Positions 43,665-53,894 of a stretch of 64,000 nt of DNA are shown here, piece after piece. The translations under genes were made by a program, and so were the position numbers. This DNA comes from Ceriagrion tenellum (taxonomy: Eukaryota; Arthropoda; Insecta; Odonata; Coenagrionidae). Where the stretch lies: assembly GCA_963169105.1 (NCBI GenBank), contig OY720640.1, positions 60,017,527 through 60,081,526 on the forward strand. The letters are read 5' to 3'. A model generated the notes under the pieces. It saw only the letters and a program-made list of their open reading frames with translations, was not told where the DNA came from and did not search any database. Each line of letters begins with the position of its first letter. The first letter of the stretch is position 1.

Positions 43665-44395
43665 AAATTACCCGGAGGCTTCATTAGACCATTAATTTTT
43701 GTTATCCGGATACACGTAGCAATGGTGGAATCCGTTTTGTTCGCTTTATAGCAGAATTTATGATTCCGTTTCATTTAGTAGGAAATTACTCAGGGTGGCT
43801 TTTATTTACTGACTTAAGTACAATTATTATTCACATATGCATAATTATACTACGTGATGACGTACATATATTTTTTGTTCACCACAGACGTCCAAAAATG
43901 AACTCTGCGCACCCCCCTCCCCCACCCGGGACATACTTTATATTCCCACTCACTGAGCTACTAGACTCCATAACTCCTTCTCGGTTGAAGCTGTAAAACT
44001 ATGAAAATCCTTTCCTCAACATATTCCTCGAACACCATCCATAAATTCTTTCCGGTCAAAATAATTTCAATATCTCCTCAATATTCATATGCTCAAATTG
44101 ATAACATCTGGTCCTAATGCAGTTTAAGATTGTAACATAATAAGTAAACCGATAAGCATTATATTCAAACTCTGATATTGTTACATGTGTTATATTTCTT
44201 GTAAAAGTATGTTTGGTAGATATGCAATGTTATTTTAGAGAAGGGAAATGTTCAGTCAATCCAGCTGTGCATTTTTTGTTTTTTTTTGTCATATTATTTA
44301 TTAAGGTGCCCCTCAAGGCCTAAGTCATGGAATTCACAATGTATTATTATTCATTATTAGTCATTACTTACATATTTTATGCATTGCGTACTTGA
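43665..44395. other. Unassigned AT-rich sequence
   Basis: No gene or named repeat is recognised. Confidence 0.4.
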
Positions 44396-44404
44396 ACCTA
44401 GGGG

Positions 44405-44695
44405 ACATGAGATCCCAGGTTCTACATAAAGTTTTCATTATTATTTCAATGCTTATTTATATCAGTGTAACACTTGGCACCTTTGAGCGTGTCATACTTC
44501 GTATATCAAAGGGTGACAAACTCAGTGTAAACATTAATGCAGCGGAATGCGACTGCCAAATGGACTAGACTGCGTATCCAATAAGATTCTCCGCATCCGA
44601 CAATGCAAGAGACTGCGCATCCGACAATGCAAGAGACTGCGCATCCAACAATGCAAGGGACTGCGCATCCCAGGTTCTAAATAAAGTTATCATTA
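44405..44695. repeat. 24-bp minisatellite within a direct duplication
   Basis: The unit GAGACTGCGCATCCGACAATGCAA is repeated about three times at 44590-44668. The block ATCCCAGGTTCTA(C/A)ATAAAG followed by TT(T/A)TCATTAT occurs at 44411 and again at 44659, bracketing it. AATAAAG next to a repeated tail suggests a short retroelement end. Confidence 0.65.
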
Positions 44696-44699
44696 TAAT

Positions 44700-45315
44700 T
44701 ATGTTGGTTGAATCGCAATGTTACTTTTTTCATATTTATCCAATATAAATGGAACGTAAACAAAACTATTTTGATGAGTTCAGTTTCGTTCTCGCCGTCC
44801 GGCGTATTGCCCGCCTCTTGCAATGTACTCAGTAAATAATAAATACATCTTCGGCCGGGGGGGTGCACTTCAAAGAATGCATCCGCTTCTGACAGTGCTT
44901 TCAAGGGCTCTCTCTACTTCTCCGCCTGCCACCGCTCCACTTCGTCTGGGAGTCGAAGAGTCAATAGAAAGTTGAAAAGATATTCCGTTGAACAGGAGGC
45001 TCACAGGAATTGCGCTCTCTATGGTGCAAGGCCATTGCTCCCCATAAATATTTAGTTCTTTGTCGTGTGCCGAGGAATCGAGTCTCCGCTCGTTAAAGCA
45101 TTTTTCTCTCTCGCTTGGAAAGCTTCCAAACGCACTTCGCCGCTCGATATTATCTGCTCTTTTGTGGCGCGTGCATTTTTGCGGAGCTTTTAGAGAGCGG
45201 TAGCTTTATTTAGGAATCATCAGGGCATGTATAAGTGTTTCTCATGTCGAGGGAGTAGAGAACTTCCGTTCAAGCTTCAATGAGGATGCTGACCTCCCCG
45301 GAAGTTTGAGGTGTT
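44700..45315. other. Unassigned sequence
   Basis: No gene is recognised; 45080-45230 is moderately GC-rich. Confidence 0.35.
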
Positions 45316-45317
45316 TA

Positions 45318-45440
45318 TTTTTAACTCATAATAAAAACGGTGAACTGTTCCACTATTTTTTAATGCTGTCTACCGGTTTCAACGTCTATAGCGTTCAAGA
45401 CAAACAGAAGAAAAAATTACAAATGAGAACCAGTTTGAGC
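45318..45440 (+). mobile_element. Half copy of the fold-back element
   Basis: The run AACTCATAATAAAAACGG, CTGTTCCACTAT, TTTTAATGCTGTCTACCGG and GTCTATAGCG followed by CAAGACAAACAGAAG matches one arm of 39993-40329. The second arm is absent. Confidence 0.7.
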
Positions 45441-45734
45441 CATTTAAGTATTACGTAAGACGTTTTTGGGTGTGGGAGGGATGGGATCATCTTACGTTGT
45501 CTTTATGTAGGGGGAAGAAGGGGTTCTGGAACCAATGTACGTAAGATTTTCGTCCGTCTTTAAACAGTGCCTCGTTTTTAAGTATCCTGTGATTGTTCAC
45601 AACTTCTCTAAAGATTTTTTGTTTATTCTACCCACAGTATAGGTATGGCATTTGTGTGATGATTTTCGCAGGAAGTGAACTGTGGTGAATTTGCTGATAT
45701 TTAATTCTAACCCGCACTCTTGGCACCACAAAGA

Positions 45735-45834
45735 CCTGGTATTAAGAGCAGGCTGATGCCGGCGCCGGGTTTCTATCCACCTTTCCTCCCTTACCTGTCA
45801 CAAATGGCCCTAGCTTTCGGTCGCTTCCCTAAAT
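45735..45834 (+). mobile_element. SINE 3' part (same family as 55140-55390)
   Basis: ATTAAGAGCAGGCTGATGCC followed by GCCGGGTTTCTATCCACC and CCTTACCTGTCACAAATG matches the reverse complement of 55130-55210. Its tRNA head is missing. A palindromic insert interrupts it at 45834. Confidence 0.7.
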
Positions 45835-46048
45835 CTTTCAGATGATTTAATGGTTACATTTACAAAACCACAACTTAAAAAACACACACGACCCGGGTTT
45901 CAACGCTTGAGCGTCATCTTCAGGTCTTCGTCAGCGGCTTCAGAGCGTCATCTTCGCCTGAAGATGACGCTCAAGCGTTGAAACCCGGGTCGTGTGTGTT
46001 TTTTAAGTTGTGGTTTTGTAAATGTAACCATTAAATCATCTGAAAGAT
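45833..46048. repeat. Perfect palindrome, 92-bp arms, 32-bp spacer
   Basis: Positions 45833-45924 and 45957-46048 are exact reverse complements (92 of 92). Each arm contains the module CCTGAAGATGACGC...CGTTGAAACCCGGGTCG, which resembles Penelope-type 3' UTR motifs. A 14-bp direct repeat TCGCTTCCCTAAAT (45821-45834 and 46093-46106) flanks the insertion, which spans 45835-46092 and carries 44 bp of tail beyond the right arm. Perfect arms mean a recent insertion or active gene conversion. Confidence 0.92.
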
Positions 46049-46106
46049 AAAATGGAATACCACAAAGTTAACAAAGAACTTGTATTATTTATTCGCTTCC
46101 CTAAAT

Positions 46107-46638
46107 ATCCAATCCTGACGGAAGCGACAACTTATGAGACATTGGTGCTCTCCCGAATTGATATTAGTGACAATTCCTTCTATCTGCGCTCCATCAATAA
46201 CTTCTTGTAGAGCTAGAACTGTGAGAGAGACTAAATCCCGTTTCACGTGATACTTTTTCCAGACTTCGTTTGTGATTCCCTCGGTCCTTTAAATCTTCAG
46301 CATTCTTTAATAGCTCCATCTATCCATTGCTTTATATCTCTTTTTCTTTGCAACTTTAACTGCTGTATAAAATTATGCTCCAAATATATGTTTTAACCTT
46401 ACTTCGAATCATTCATTATTGGGAAATAAACGGAGTGCTTGCATTTTCGAACAACGTGGAATAAACACTGCGTTATGCTTGTGCTTTGGTTCTGAGAATA
46501 TTAACGCGAGCGTCTCAAGTAGCAGAGACCACAAGAGCAAATTAATCTTGCTCCACGTGCTCACGGCATCGTAACAAAGCAAGCAACAACTCAAGCGCCC
46601 TGTGGCGTTAATTTTGCAACTCCAAAGGCAGTCATTAT
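46107..46638. other. Unassigned sequence
   Basis: No gene is recognised. The 91-codon minus frame at 46409-46684 lacks motifs. Confidence 0.35.
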
Positions 46639-46639
46639 T

Positions 46640-46770
46640 GCTACGAGGTGATTGAACCGGGAAGATCCTCGCGGAGAGAAACAAAGCGAGCGGGCCTCAA
46701 CCAGACTGATGGGGATAGTAGTTATCCGACCATCGAGGAGAGGAAAATTGCAACCCTAAAAATATATATA
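46640..46770. repeat. tRNA-like dispersed repeat, copy 1
   Basis: The segment GATTGAACCGGGAAGATCCT through CGAGCGGGCCTCAACC and CGAGGAGAGGAAAATTGCAA recurs at 63143-63262. On the minus strand it starts TCCTCGATGGT and contains a GGTTCAAT box, reminiscent of a tRNA-Asp-type head, but a full cloverleaf does not form. It directly precedes a tandem array on the plus strand. Confidence 0.55.
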
Positions 46771-48085
46771 ACTGTAAAGCCGTGGAGATAATTGAAAGCA
46801 CCCTTCCCTTTAACGATAGTTTGCGAAAAAATTTGGTCAAACTCCAACTTGGTATCCTTCATTTCTGAGAGGGGTTCGTTTTCCTTTCGTATGTACTGTG
46901 TGTAGTATTGTTCTAGTTTTGATAAAGCTTCTGCGTTCGTTGCTTTTTACATATTAGCTCATTATTGCAAGCCTTTTCAACTTCTTTGAGCTGAACTATT
47001 TCTTTTCTTTCTGCTCAATTGTGTCCTCTTACGCTACATTTCTTACCATGATTTTCGCTAGACGTTTGAAGTATCTTTTCTTTAATTTAGTCATTGGTTG
47101 AATTGAAATTTTTTTTCCATCATCCACCATCTTTTTCAGACCTACACAATACCTTGAGTATGTGGCTGGGGTAAATTATATGTAATTGAATGACCGAATT
47201 TCCAATGAATCGCAACCAGTGAGCTTGTATCGGCTTGCAAGCAGGGAATATGCGTGCCTCAATAAAAATTGAAAATTGCCAGCATAAAAATATATAGTCA
47301 ACTATAAAACTGCTGAGATCGTTGAAAACACCGTTCCCTTTTCATTGAAGTTTACGAAAGATGTTGGCTTAGCTCCAACTTAGTATCCTTCATTTCAGAG
47401 AAGAAATCAAAGTGTTGTTCTTTTCGTATTTTCTATGAAACAGTTGTAGGTTTTGTTGCCTTTACGTATTCTTTCGTAGTTACAAGCCACTTCACCTTCT
47501 TTGAAGTGAACTCTTTATTTTCTCTCAGCTCAACTGTGTCGACGTTCGCTACATTTCTCACCATTCTATTCGCAGGATGTTTGAGATATCTTTTCTTTAA
47601 TACAATCGCTGATTAGATATAAATTTTCCATCATCTGTTATCTTTTAACACATAAAATACCATGAAAGTAACGTCAAGAGTGAGTGGCAGGGGTATATAA
47701 TATATATACATTGAGTGGCCGAATTTCCAACGAATCCCAGCAAATGAGTTTGCCATGTATCGTCTTGCAAGCAGGGAATATCACGTGCCTTCTTGGCGAA
47801 AAATATATATTCGCTGCCTCTATTTAGTATCAGTCAACGGGATTACGTATTCTTCCATAATTGCGAGCCACTTCACCTTCATTGAGGCGAACTCTTTCCT
47901 TCCTTAAGAACAACTATGTTGTCCGTCGCTACATTTCTCAAAAACATTTTCGCAGGATGTTAAAAATACCTTTTTTTATGCAATCATTAGTCAAATTTAA
48001 AATTTTCCATCATCTTTCATCTGTTTTACACCTCTCTAATCCCCTGGAATCCGATTCTATACTGTGTGGCTGGGGGTACGTTATT
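46755..48085. repeat. Three diverged tandem units of about 520 bp
   Basis: Landmarks recur in order: AAAAATATATA (46757, 47286, 47798), TTAGTATC/TTGGTATCCTTCATTTC (46850, 47380), CACTTCACCTTC near 47490 and 47864, TTTTCCATCATC (47115, 47624, 48003) and GCAAGCAGGGAATAT (47238, 47766). The third unit is internally deleted. No coding content is seen. This is an old, small satellite-like array. Confidence 0.75.
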
Positions 48086-48089
48086 ACCA

Positions 48090-48680
48090 TCATGCACGAT
48101 GCTATACCTTAATAATGTTAATTTAGCTACAGCTATTAGTACATTAACAAAAACCGGCCAATACTTGTCAGAAGGTGAGATTTCTCAGTGAAAGAATTTG
48201 AAATACAGTTAAGCTACCAATAGTATGGTAACTTTCGTACTTCGCCTCTACAGAAATGGACGGATTCAAGTGTTATATAGGTAACGTGTAGGACGAGCTA
48301 TTAGTTCTTAGCAGTTAGCTATGTAGTTAGAGATGGCAATATTTAATAATTCGGTGGAAGTAATAGATTTTTCTCATTCAATTAATCGATTAATTATATG
48401 ATCATAATTAACCAATTAATTGCATTATTAATCGCCTTTTAAAATAATTGATCGGTAGAATTAAGTATTTGCAAGCTGAAAGAAATAATAAATTACGGTA
48501 CATTTATTTTTTGCTTAAATTGGTGCTTCTTCTATATAATAAGTCCTTCATTTGTTTGGAGTGAAACACAACCAATCAGAACGATCACAACATAATAGAA
48601 GTATGCATTAATTGGAATAATAACTGAGAATTAGCATTTAAACATTTTGAAGGACGCTGTTTGTGTGTTTACATGTGATT
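48090..48680. other. AT-rich unassigned sequence
   Basis: Positions 48340-48440 consist of many ATTAATTA-type self-complementary words. No gene is recognised. Confidence 0.4.
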
Positions 48681-48686
48681 TGTATC

Positions 48687-48873
48687 ATGTCGCCGCTAAA
48701 GAGTATGGCATGGAGATATTTTTTTAAAACAAATTCGTGGTGATGTTCAGTGTCTCTTGTGTAAGAAATTATTAAAATGTAGAGGAAACACTTCTAATAC
48801 GCTGCTGAAACACAAAGGGAGTGGGAATGCGATAATGAGAAGACAGGTTCAGAGCAGAATCAGATGGAGGTAA
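48687..48873 (+). pseudogene. BED zinc-finger remnant (hAT transposase-type exon)
   Basis: From the ATG at 48687 the frame reads S-P-L-K-S-M-A-W-R-Y-F. After a frameshift near 48735 it reads R-G-D-V-Q-C-L-L-C-K-K-L-L, then G-N-T-S-N-T-L-L-K-H-K to a TAA at 48871. The W-x-Y-F...C-x-x-C...T-S-N-x-L-x-x-H spacing is the BED finger typical of hAT transposases and ZBED proteins. The second histidine is not seen. A GGAG|GTAAAT splice-donor-like sequence lies at the end. No transposase core was found downstream. Confidence 0.6.
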
Positions 48874-48879
48874 ATATCC

Positions 48880-49383
48880 ATTTTTATTATTGTGGTACTT
48901 TATTCCGGTAATATTTTAGTATAACCTATGTTAGCACATTTTAAAGACCATGGTTGGTTTGTCTGCAAATGAATATAATATAACTTAACGTAGAAGACTA
49001 AGGACTAGGCATTAGGGAGCAAATCAACTTATTCGCTACAATGCCTATTTTCCAAGCTAGTTCAAAGTCTGTTGCTAAAATTACGGACGAGTTTTGCAAA
49101 TTCCCACGCGTTCTATTTTTCTTCAGTCATGGTCACGGATTCTGCATACTTTATTTTCACTTAGCTGGAATAGATCTCTCTTTCTTTCGTACTTTTTAAA
49201 CTTAGAATTTATGGTTTGTTATGATTGTGAAAACTTGTTAGAGGTCTATCATCTGTGTACTTACGATTCTGTTGCATGTGCATTTAGACCGGCCACCCAT
49301 CATGTTGCGGAAAGGAAGGACTTATTGAATGAATTTTGCACTTTCATGATGCGCCGACGTAGGTCAGTTTCCGTTCCTCATCT
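48880..49383. other. Unassigned sequence
   Basis: No gene is recognised; the 107-codon frame at 49094-49417 lacks motifs and runs into the RTE relic. Confidence 0.35.
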
Positions 49384-49384
49384 T

Positions 49385-49960
49385 CTTCATTGGTCGTTCA
49401 AACCTAGGATTGGTTGACTGCAGCCTTCAATCTTTCCTATCCAATGCTAGTTCCTTTACCTCCTGGTATCTCTTTCTATGTACCTTTCTCTTTATTTGGT
49501 CCATGAACTTATTCCTGGGTCTTCTTCTGGGGACCTTTCCCTCTATTTAACCTTCCATTATATTCTTCACAAGCCCATTGTGTCTCAGGGTGTGTCCAAT
49601 CCATCTGGTTCTTCTTTTCTCTATGGTTTTCCATATGGTCATTTGCTCTTCTACTCTCCTGTACACTTCATCATTTCTTATTTTGTCCGTCCGCTTTATC
49701 TTCAGCATCCTCCTCCAGCACCAGAACTAGAAGGCTTCTAGTCTGTTACGTTTGTCTGTTCAGGTTTTCCAATGGTCCATGCTTCCGATCCATAGAGTGC
49801 TACGCTCCACACGTATGTTTTAACATACTCTTTCCTGGTTTGTCGTACTATCTTCTTTGAGCACAGCAGTTATCCTTTTCCCATGAACGTATTCTTAGCT
49901 TGGGTTATTTTCCGGTTGATGTTCGTTCCTCATATCGCCATCTGTATTCACGCTTCGAAA
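49385..49960 (-). pseudogene. RTE-like LINE C-terminal relic
   Basis: On the minus strand it covers, from about 49960, an N-x-K-x-T-x-x-V-Y-V-W-S-V-A-L-Y-G-S-E-A-W-T-I region, then A-F-x-x-W-C-W-R-R-M-L-K and W-T-D-K-I-R-N-D-E-V. It continues through the G-R-P-R-N-K-F-M-D-Q section to the 3' end AGTCAACCAATCCTAGG. It is the most complete RTE piece in the window but is frameshifted. Confidence 0.8.
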
Positions 49961-50252
49961 CAAAGTCATATTACTTTTTCCAAACGCTGTTTACCTCCTG
50001 GTGCGTTATATAGTCTTCCCGTATGAATCGGGTTCAGCTTAATGACTTTCTCAAAGTGTCTCACTCCGAGCGCGTCATCATTTCAAAGGTCTGTTTAAGT
50101 TCGTTCGAAGTCGTTTCAGTTGGCGAATGTGTGATGCTTCCGGCCATTCCCACGTCTTGGTCTTATTTTGTTGACGCGTTCGCAATGTGCGTCACTGCGC
50201 GCATCTGTCCACAATTGTTTCCCATTGCGCCAATGGACGGTAACCTTGAGAT

Positions 50253-50820
50253 TGCATTCACGGGAATACCGCTCGCATGTGTTGGTCTTTGTGTTTATTT
50301 GTCGTCTACCTGATGAGTGACGGTATATTCTATTACTGCCTTACGTGGCTGGGCATAGACGATGACATATCTAGCCATTCGAAATTGTGGAAGTTGGAGT
50401 AATGGTGATTTTTATTTGTATAAATTTCGGATTTCTTTTGGGATACTCCATATATGTGTTTCTTTTGGTTAGGAAATATTATTAAATAAATATTATTGCA
50501 ATGGGATGAAGGAAACTTGAGCTAAGTCACACTCTAACTTTTGAATTCGCCTGAATGCCACTCGCAAGTGTTGGTCTTTATGTTTATATGTCGTCTGCCT
50601 GATGAGTGATGATATATTTATTATTTCCTCACGTGGCTGGGCATCGACCGTGAAATATCTAGTGATTCGAAATTGCAGAAGTTGGAGTAATGGTGATTTT
50701 AATTTGTTTAAATTTGGATTTATTTTGTGATACCCCATAAGCGTGTTCTATTTGGGTAGGAAATACTTTTTGATAAATATAACAGCAATTCTATTGAGGA
50801 AAGCTGTGCTAATTCTCCCT
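50253..50820. repeat. Two tandem units of about 289 bp
   Basis: CTCGCATGTGTTGGTCTTTG at 50272 recurs as CTCGCAAGTGTTGGTCTTTA at 50561. The similarity runs on through CCTGATGAGTGA, ACGTGGCTGGGCAT, GAAATTG..GAAGTTGGAG and TAGGAAATA. Identity is roughly 80 percent by eye. The 96-codon frame at 50023-50313 ends inside the first unit and is not supported. Confidence 0.75.
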
Positions 50821-50944
50821 CAAACTTTGGAAATGTCGGCGTTTTTAACTGTTTGCTGGTTATTCCTGGTAAACAATAAGTAATCATTATTTTCATTTGA
50901 GTATTCTACCAGCTGATTTGTAGATTTTGGACAGTTTTTATCCT

Positions 50945-51440
50945 ACTGGTGCTTCGTTTCGCTTTGCCTCCAATGGGTGATCCGCCATTTGATCCCTCAT
51001 AAATTCCTCTTTGTGAAAACATTCGTGTGGAGCGTGGTACTGTATGGATCGGATGGAGGGACCATTGGAAACGCTGACCAGAAAAGACTAGAAGCCTTCG
51101 AAAATTGGTGCTGGAGGAGAATGCTGAAGTTAAAATGGACGAAAAAAATAACAAATGATGAAGTGTACAGAAGAGTAGAAATGGAAAGGACCATATGTAA
51201 TACCATACTGGCAAGAAGAAAAAGATGGATTGGACAGACTCTGAGGCACAATGGGTTTCATAATGAACATAATTGAATGTAAAATATAGGGGAAAGTCCC
51301 CAGAGGAAGACCCAGGAATAAGTTCATGGTCTAAATAAAGAGGAAAGTACATCAAAAGAGATACCAGGAGGTAAGGGAACTAGCATTAGATAGGGAAGGA
51401 AGAGGAGCTGCAGTCAACCAATCTTAGGATTGAACGACCA
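50945..51440 (+). pseudogene. RTE-like LINE C-terminal relic (plus)
   Basis: The frame 50977-51276 reads K-T-F-V-W-S-V-V-L-Y-G-S-D-G-G-T-I-G, then K-R-L-E-A-F-E-N-W-C-W-R-R-M-L-K-L-K-W, and ends A-R-R-K-R-W-I-G-Q-T-L-R-H-N-G. After frameshifts the G-x-P-R-G-R-P-R-x-K-F-M-V and 3' terminus CAGTCAACCAATC follow. It is the best-preserved open piece of this RTE family, about 99 codons, with no catalytic RT core. Confidence 0.85.
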
Positions 51441-51599
51441 ATGAATGAAATTTCCCTTGTCGTCTCTCTCTTCTTCTTTCATGCGGAATCCCTATCCCCT
51501 TCCTTCCTCTTCTCCTATTTCCCTTTGTTCTCTCATTTATTACTCTCTTTAACATTCCCCCTCCTTTCATAGCGTCCTCCATCCATACCTTGCTCCATC

Positions 51600-51930
51600 C
51601 ATGTTACTTGTTCACTATAATCATTTGCTGTTTTTCTGTCATAAAATATTCGTTTGTTTGCTTTTCATTTTTTCTTATTAATACATATTACAGATGGTAC
51701 ATTTTTGTTTTAACATACTATTTCGATTATTGATGTTGAGACTTTTTTCATTTTCATTTACCTCGCTCATTTTATATCTCTCTGCTGACTTGAAAGTTGT
51801 TTGTATGTTTTCCTTTTTTTGTAAGGCTTTGTATTTTGTCTTTGTATTCCACTCTTCGTGAAGGCATGTCAACTAATTCAATGTCCTAAGGGACTTTGTC
51901 CCAGGACAATAAAATTGTTTTCTATTCTAT
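51600..51930 (+). mobile_element. LINE 3' UTR with repeated tail
   Basis: The end reads CTAAGGGACTTTGTCCCAGG, then ACAATAAAATTG, then TTTTCTATTCTATC. The GGGACTTTGTCCC hairpin plus AATAAA plus a short tandem tail is the form of a LINE 3' end of a family different from A-C. No coding part is seen. Confidence 0.5.
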
Positions 51931-51979
51931 CTTCCGAACCTTCTCTCCATCCATCCCCTCCTAACCTCCACCACTAGGA

Positions 51980-52435
51980 ATAACTCATAATAAATTAGTT
52001 GTACAGTTCTACTATGTTTTGATGCTGTCTTCATGTTTTGATGTCTATACATCTACATACTGCCCTACGAGCCACCGCGTGGGCTTGCGGCAGGGGCTGT
52101 TAGGTCACCAGCAGTGTAATTATGTAAGGGATAAGGTTTTGGAAGGAGTAATGTTGACGTGTATTATGGGAATTTTTTAGTGGACCTCAGTTTTTATAAA
52201 ATGGTCGCTTATTTTGGCGCGGAAAGAACGAGTATTTGTACCTATCTGTTCGGAAATGTATCTCTCTTATTTTATCGCTTCTGTCAGACTAAGAGATGTG
52301 GTGAGTCGTCATTATAATATTCTCTGTGCCGCCCTGAAACACACCAGTCTGAATTTCGCTATGCGTCATTTTCAAGACAAACGGAAGGAAAGTTATGGAT
52401 GCGAACCTTTTATACTTGCTCAAGTAAGAGGGGAT
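51980..52435 (+). mobile_element. Fold-back element half copy split by a LINE
   Basis: The left piece (51980-52046) ends GATGTCTATA, and the right piece begins CTATGCGTCATTTTCAAGAC at about 52358 and runs to the CTTTTATACTTGCTCAAGTA block. Together they match one arm of 39993-40329. The LINE fragment 52047-52357 lies exactly between, with CTATA/CTATG as a possible 5-bp target duplication. Confidence 0.75.
52047..52357 (-). mobile_element. LINE family A, short 3' fragment nested in a fold-back element
   Basis: On the minus strand it runs from the Q-T-G-V-F-Q-G-G region (about 52350) through R-S-D-R-S-D-K-I-R-E-I to the 3' UTR and the hairpin CCCTGCC...GTAGGG with a ATGTAGATG tail at 52047. 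It is about 310 bp, 5'-truncated and non-functional. Confidence 0.85.
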
Positions 52436-52589
52436 GGTTGAGGGGGAAACATGAGATAGTATGAATAATGCAAGTTTACGGGTTGAGAGAAGGACAATGA
52501 AGGAAGTGGAAGGAAGATCAGATGATGAGGATATGTTCTATTATTGCCTTACATGCCATCTAGTTTACTCCGCCACTAGTTTCCTCTCC

Positions 52590-52695
52590 TCTCTGACCGA
52601 ATTCTAAACCTCCTCGTCCGTCCATCTCGCCACCCAGCTCACCCTCGCCATCCTTCTCCTCACCCACATCTCAAACGCCGCGAGCAATAACGTAT
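52590..52695 (-). pseudogene. RTE-like LINE small fragment
   Basis: The minus strand reads A-F-E-M-W-V-R-R-R-M-A-R-V-S-W and then W-T-D-E-E-V. This matches the conserved segment before the R-R-T-N-E-E-V of the 18400-18715 relic. Confidence 0.6.
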
Positions 52696-52699
52696 ATCC

Positions 52700-53505
52700 T
52701 CTACATGGCAGCATTTCTATTTGCTTTCCTTATATTACCAACAACTTAACATTTGATGTGTTTCATAACGAATATTTTCCATTCATGCTCGATAGTCCCC
52801 GAGATACAGCCCCGAGAGTGAGCGCATGCCACCTAAGTTGCAGGGTGCGCCCCCAACGCTCGCTGCGTGCCAACGCTCGAGTTTATGAAGTCCGCTGCCA
52901 CGTGTGGCATTGTCCTTTCTCTTGCTCGGGTAATTGTGTCACTATTCGGTCCACTTGAATATGATGGTAAATAAACTGCTTATTTTAGATAGTTTTATGG
53001 GCTTTTTAAAATTTTATTGATTTCTTAAAAATTCTTCTCAGTATTTCCTTCGTAGCTGTCTGGAGAGAAATAAGAAAAGGGAGACGATGCGAGGAGTTAA
53101 AGAGGTTTCTAATCGCGGGTTATCAATAGTAGTGAAAACGGAAAGATATGCTATCAATGAGGACAAATTGTAACTTTCTCTACCATTTATAATGCATTAA
53201 ACTGCTAGATTCTATGACAAGTCGGCTATGAGAAATATATTGGTGACCGCAAATCAAGAATCTTGTTCATATATAAATTAGGACGTCAGAAGAAATTGTT
53301 GCATTCTAAAATAAGGCAGTCTATAAGAAAATTTTATTTTTTTAAAGAAATGTCGTAGAAATAAATCTGGCGAAATCGCTATATTTTGCATTGATACACT
53401 TATGTTTGCAACATGGTTTCGTTTGCTGTAAAGGTACATTTAAAAAATTAATAAACCAAGTGAGAACTACCCGAAATCATTTTTTTTTCAAATAATGGTA
53501 CGCAA
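52700..53505. other. Unassigned sequence with a dispersed repeat
   Basis: Positions 52790-52930 are GC-rich with two CCAACGCTCG copies. Positions 53065-53160 resemble 27980-28075. Nothing else is recognised. Confidence 0.4.
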
Positions 53506-53600
53506 ACCAAAAAAAGATATATAGATTATGGATAAATTATATATAAATTATAGATATATAGATTATAGATATAAAGATATATAGATTATAGAAGGCTCTT
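53505..53600. repeat. AT-rich tandem repeat (ATATATAGATTA-type)
   Basis: Multiple short copies of TATAGATTATAGATA-like units lie between 53517 and 53592. This is a simple AT-rich repeat. Confidence 0.75.
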
Positions 53601-53890
53601 TTCCATTATATATTGAATTAAAAATTCAACCTTTACAAAATCGTTTTGTTTTTAAAGTGCTAAGGTTGTTCTATATTCAAAGCGGGAATAGTGGAACTGA
53701 AAATTTATTTTGTAGAACAAGAAGTAAAGATAAGTTACATTTCAAGAAACCTAAGATTAATATGTCAATATTTAAGACCTCTTTTTTGTTATTAGGACGG
53801 ATGTTCTTTAACAAATTACCAATTGAAATAAAAAATGTAGCTCAGTTAATCTGTTTAATTATGCAATTACAAATTGTTCAGCTCTAATAA
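53600..53890 (+). pseudogene. LINE C-terminal relic
   Basis: The frame reads N-L-F-C-R-T-R-S-K-D-K-L-H-F-K-K-P-K, then F-K-T-S-F-L-L-L-G-R-M-F-F-N-K-L-P-I-E-I-K-N. The R-T-R-x-K...S-F...x-x-F-N-x-L-P-x-x-I-K pattern is the usual C-terminal signature of several insect LINE reverse transcriptases. No RT core is present upstream because an AT-rich repeat begins there. Confidence 0.6.
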
Positions 53891-53894
53891 GAGG

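Noticed and set aside
44590..44668. CRISPR-like array
   Set aside because: Repeats are contiguous 24-bp tandem units with no unique spacers, and the genome is eukaryotic.
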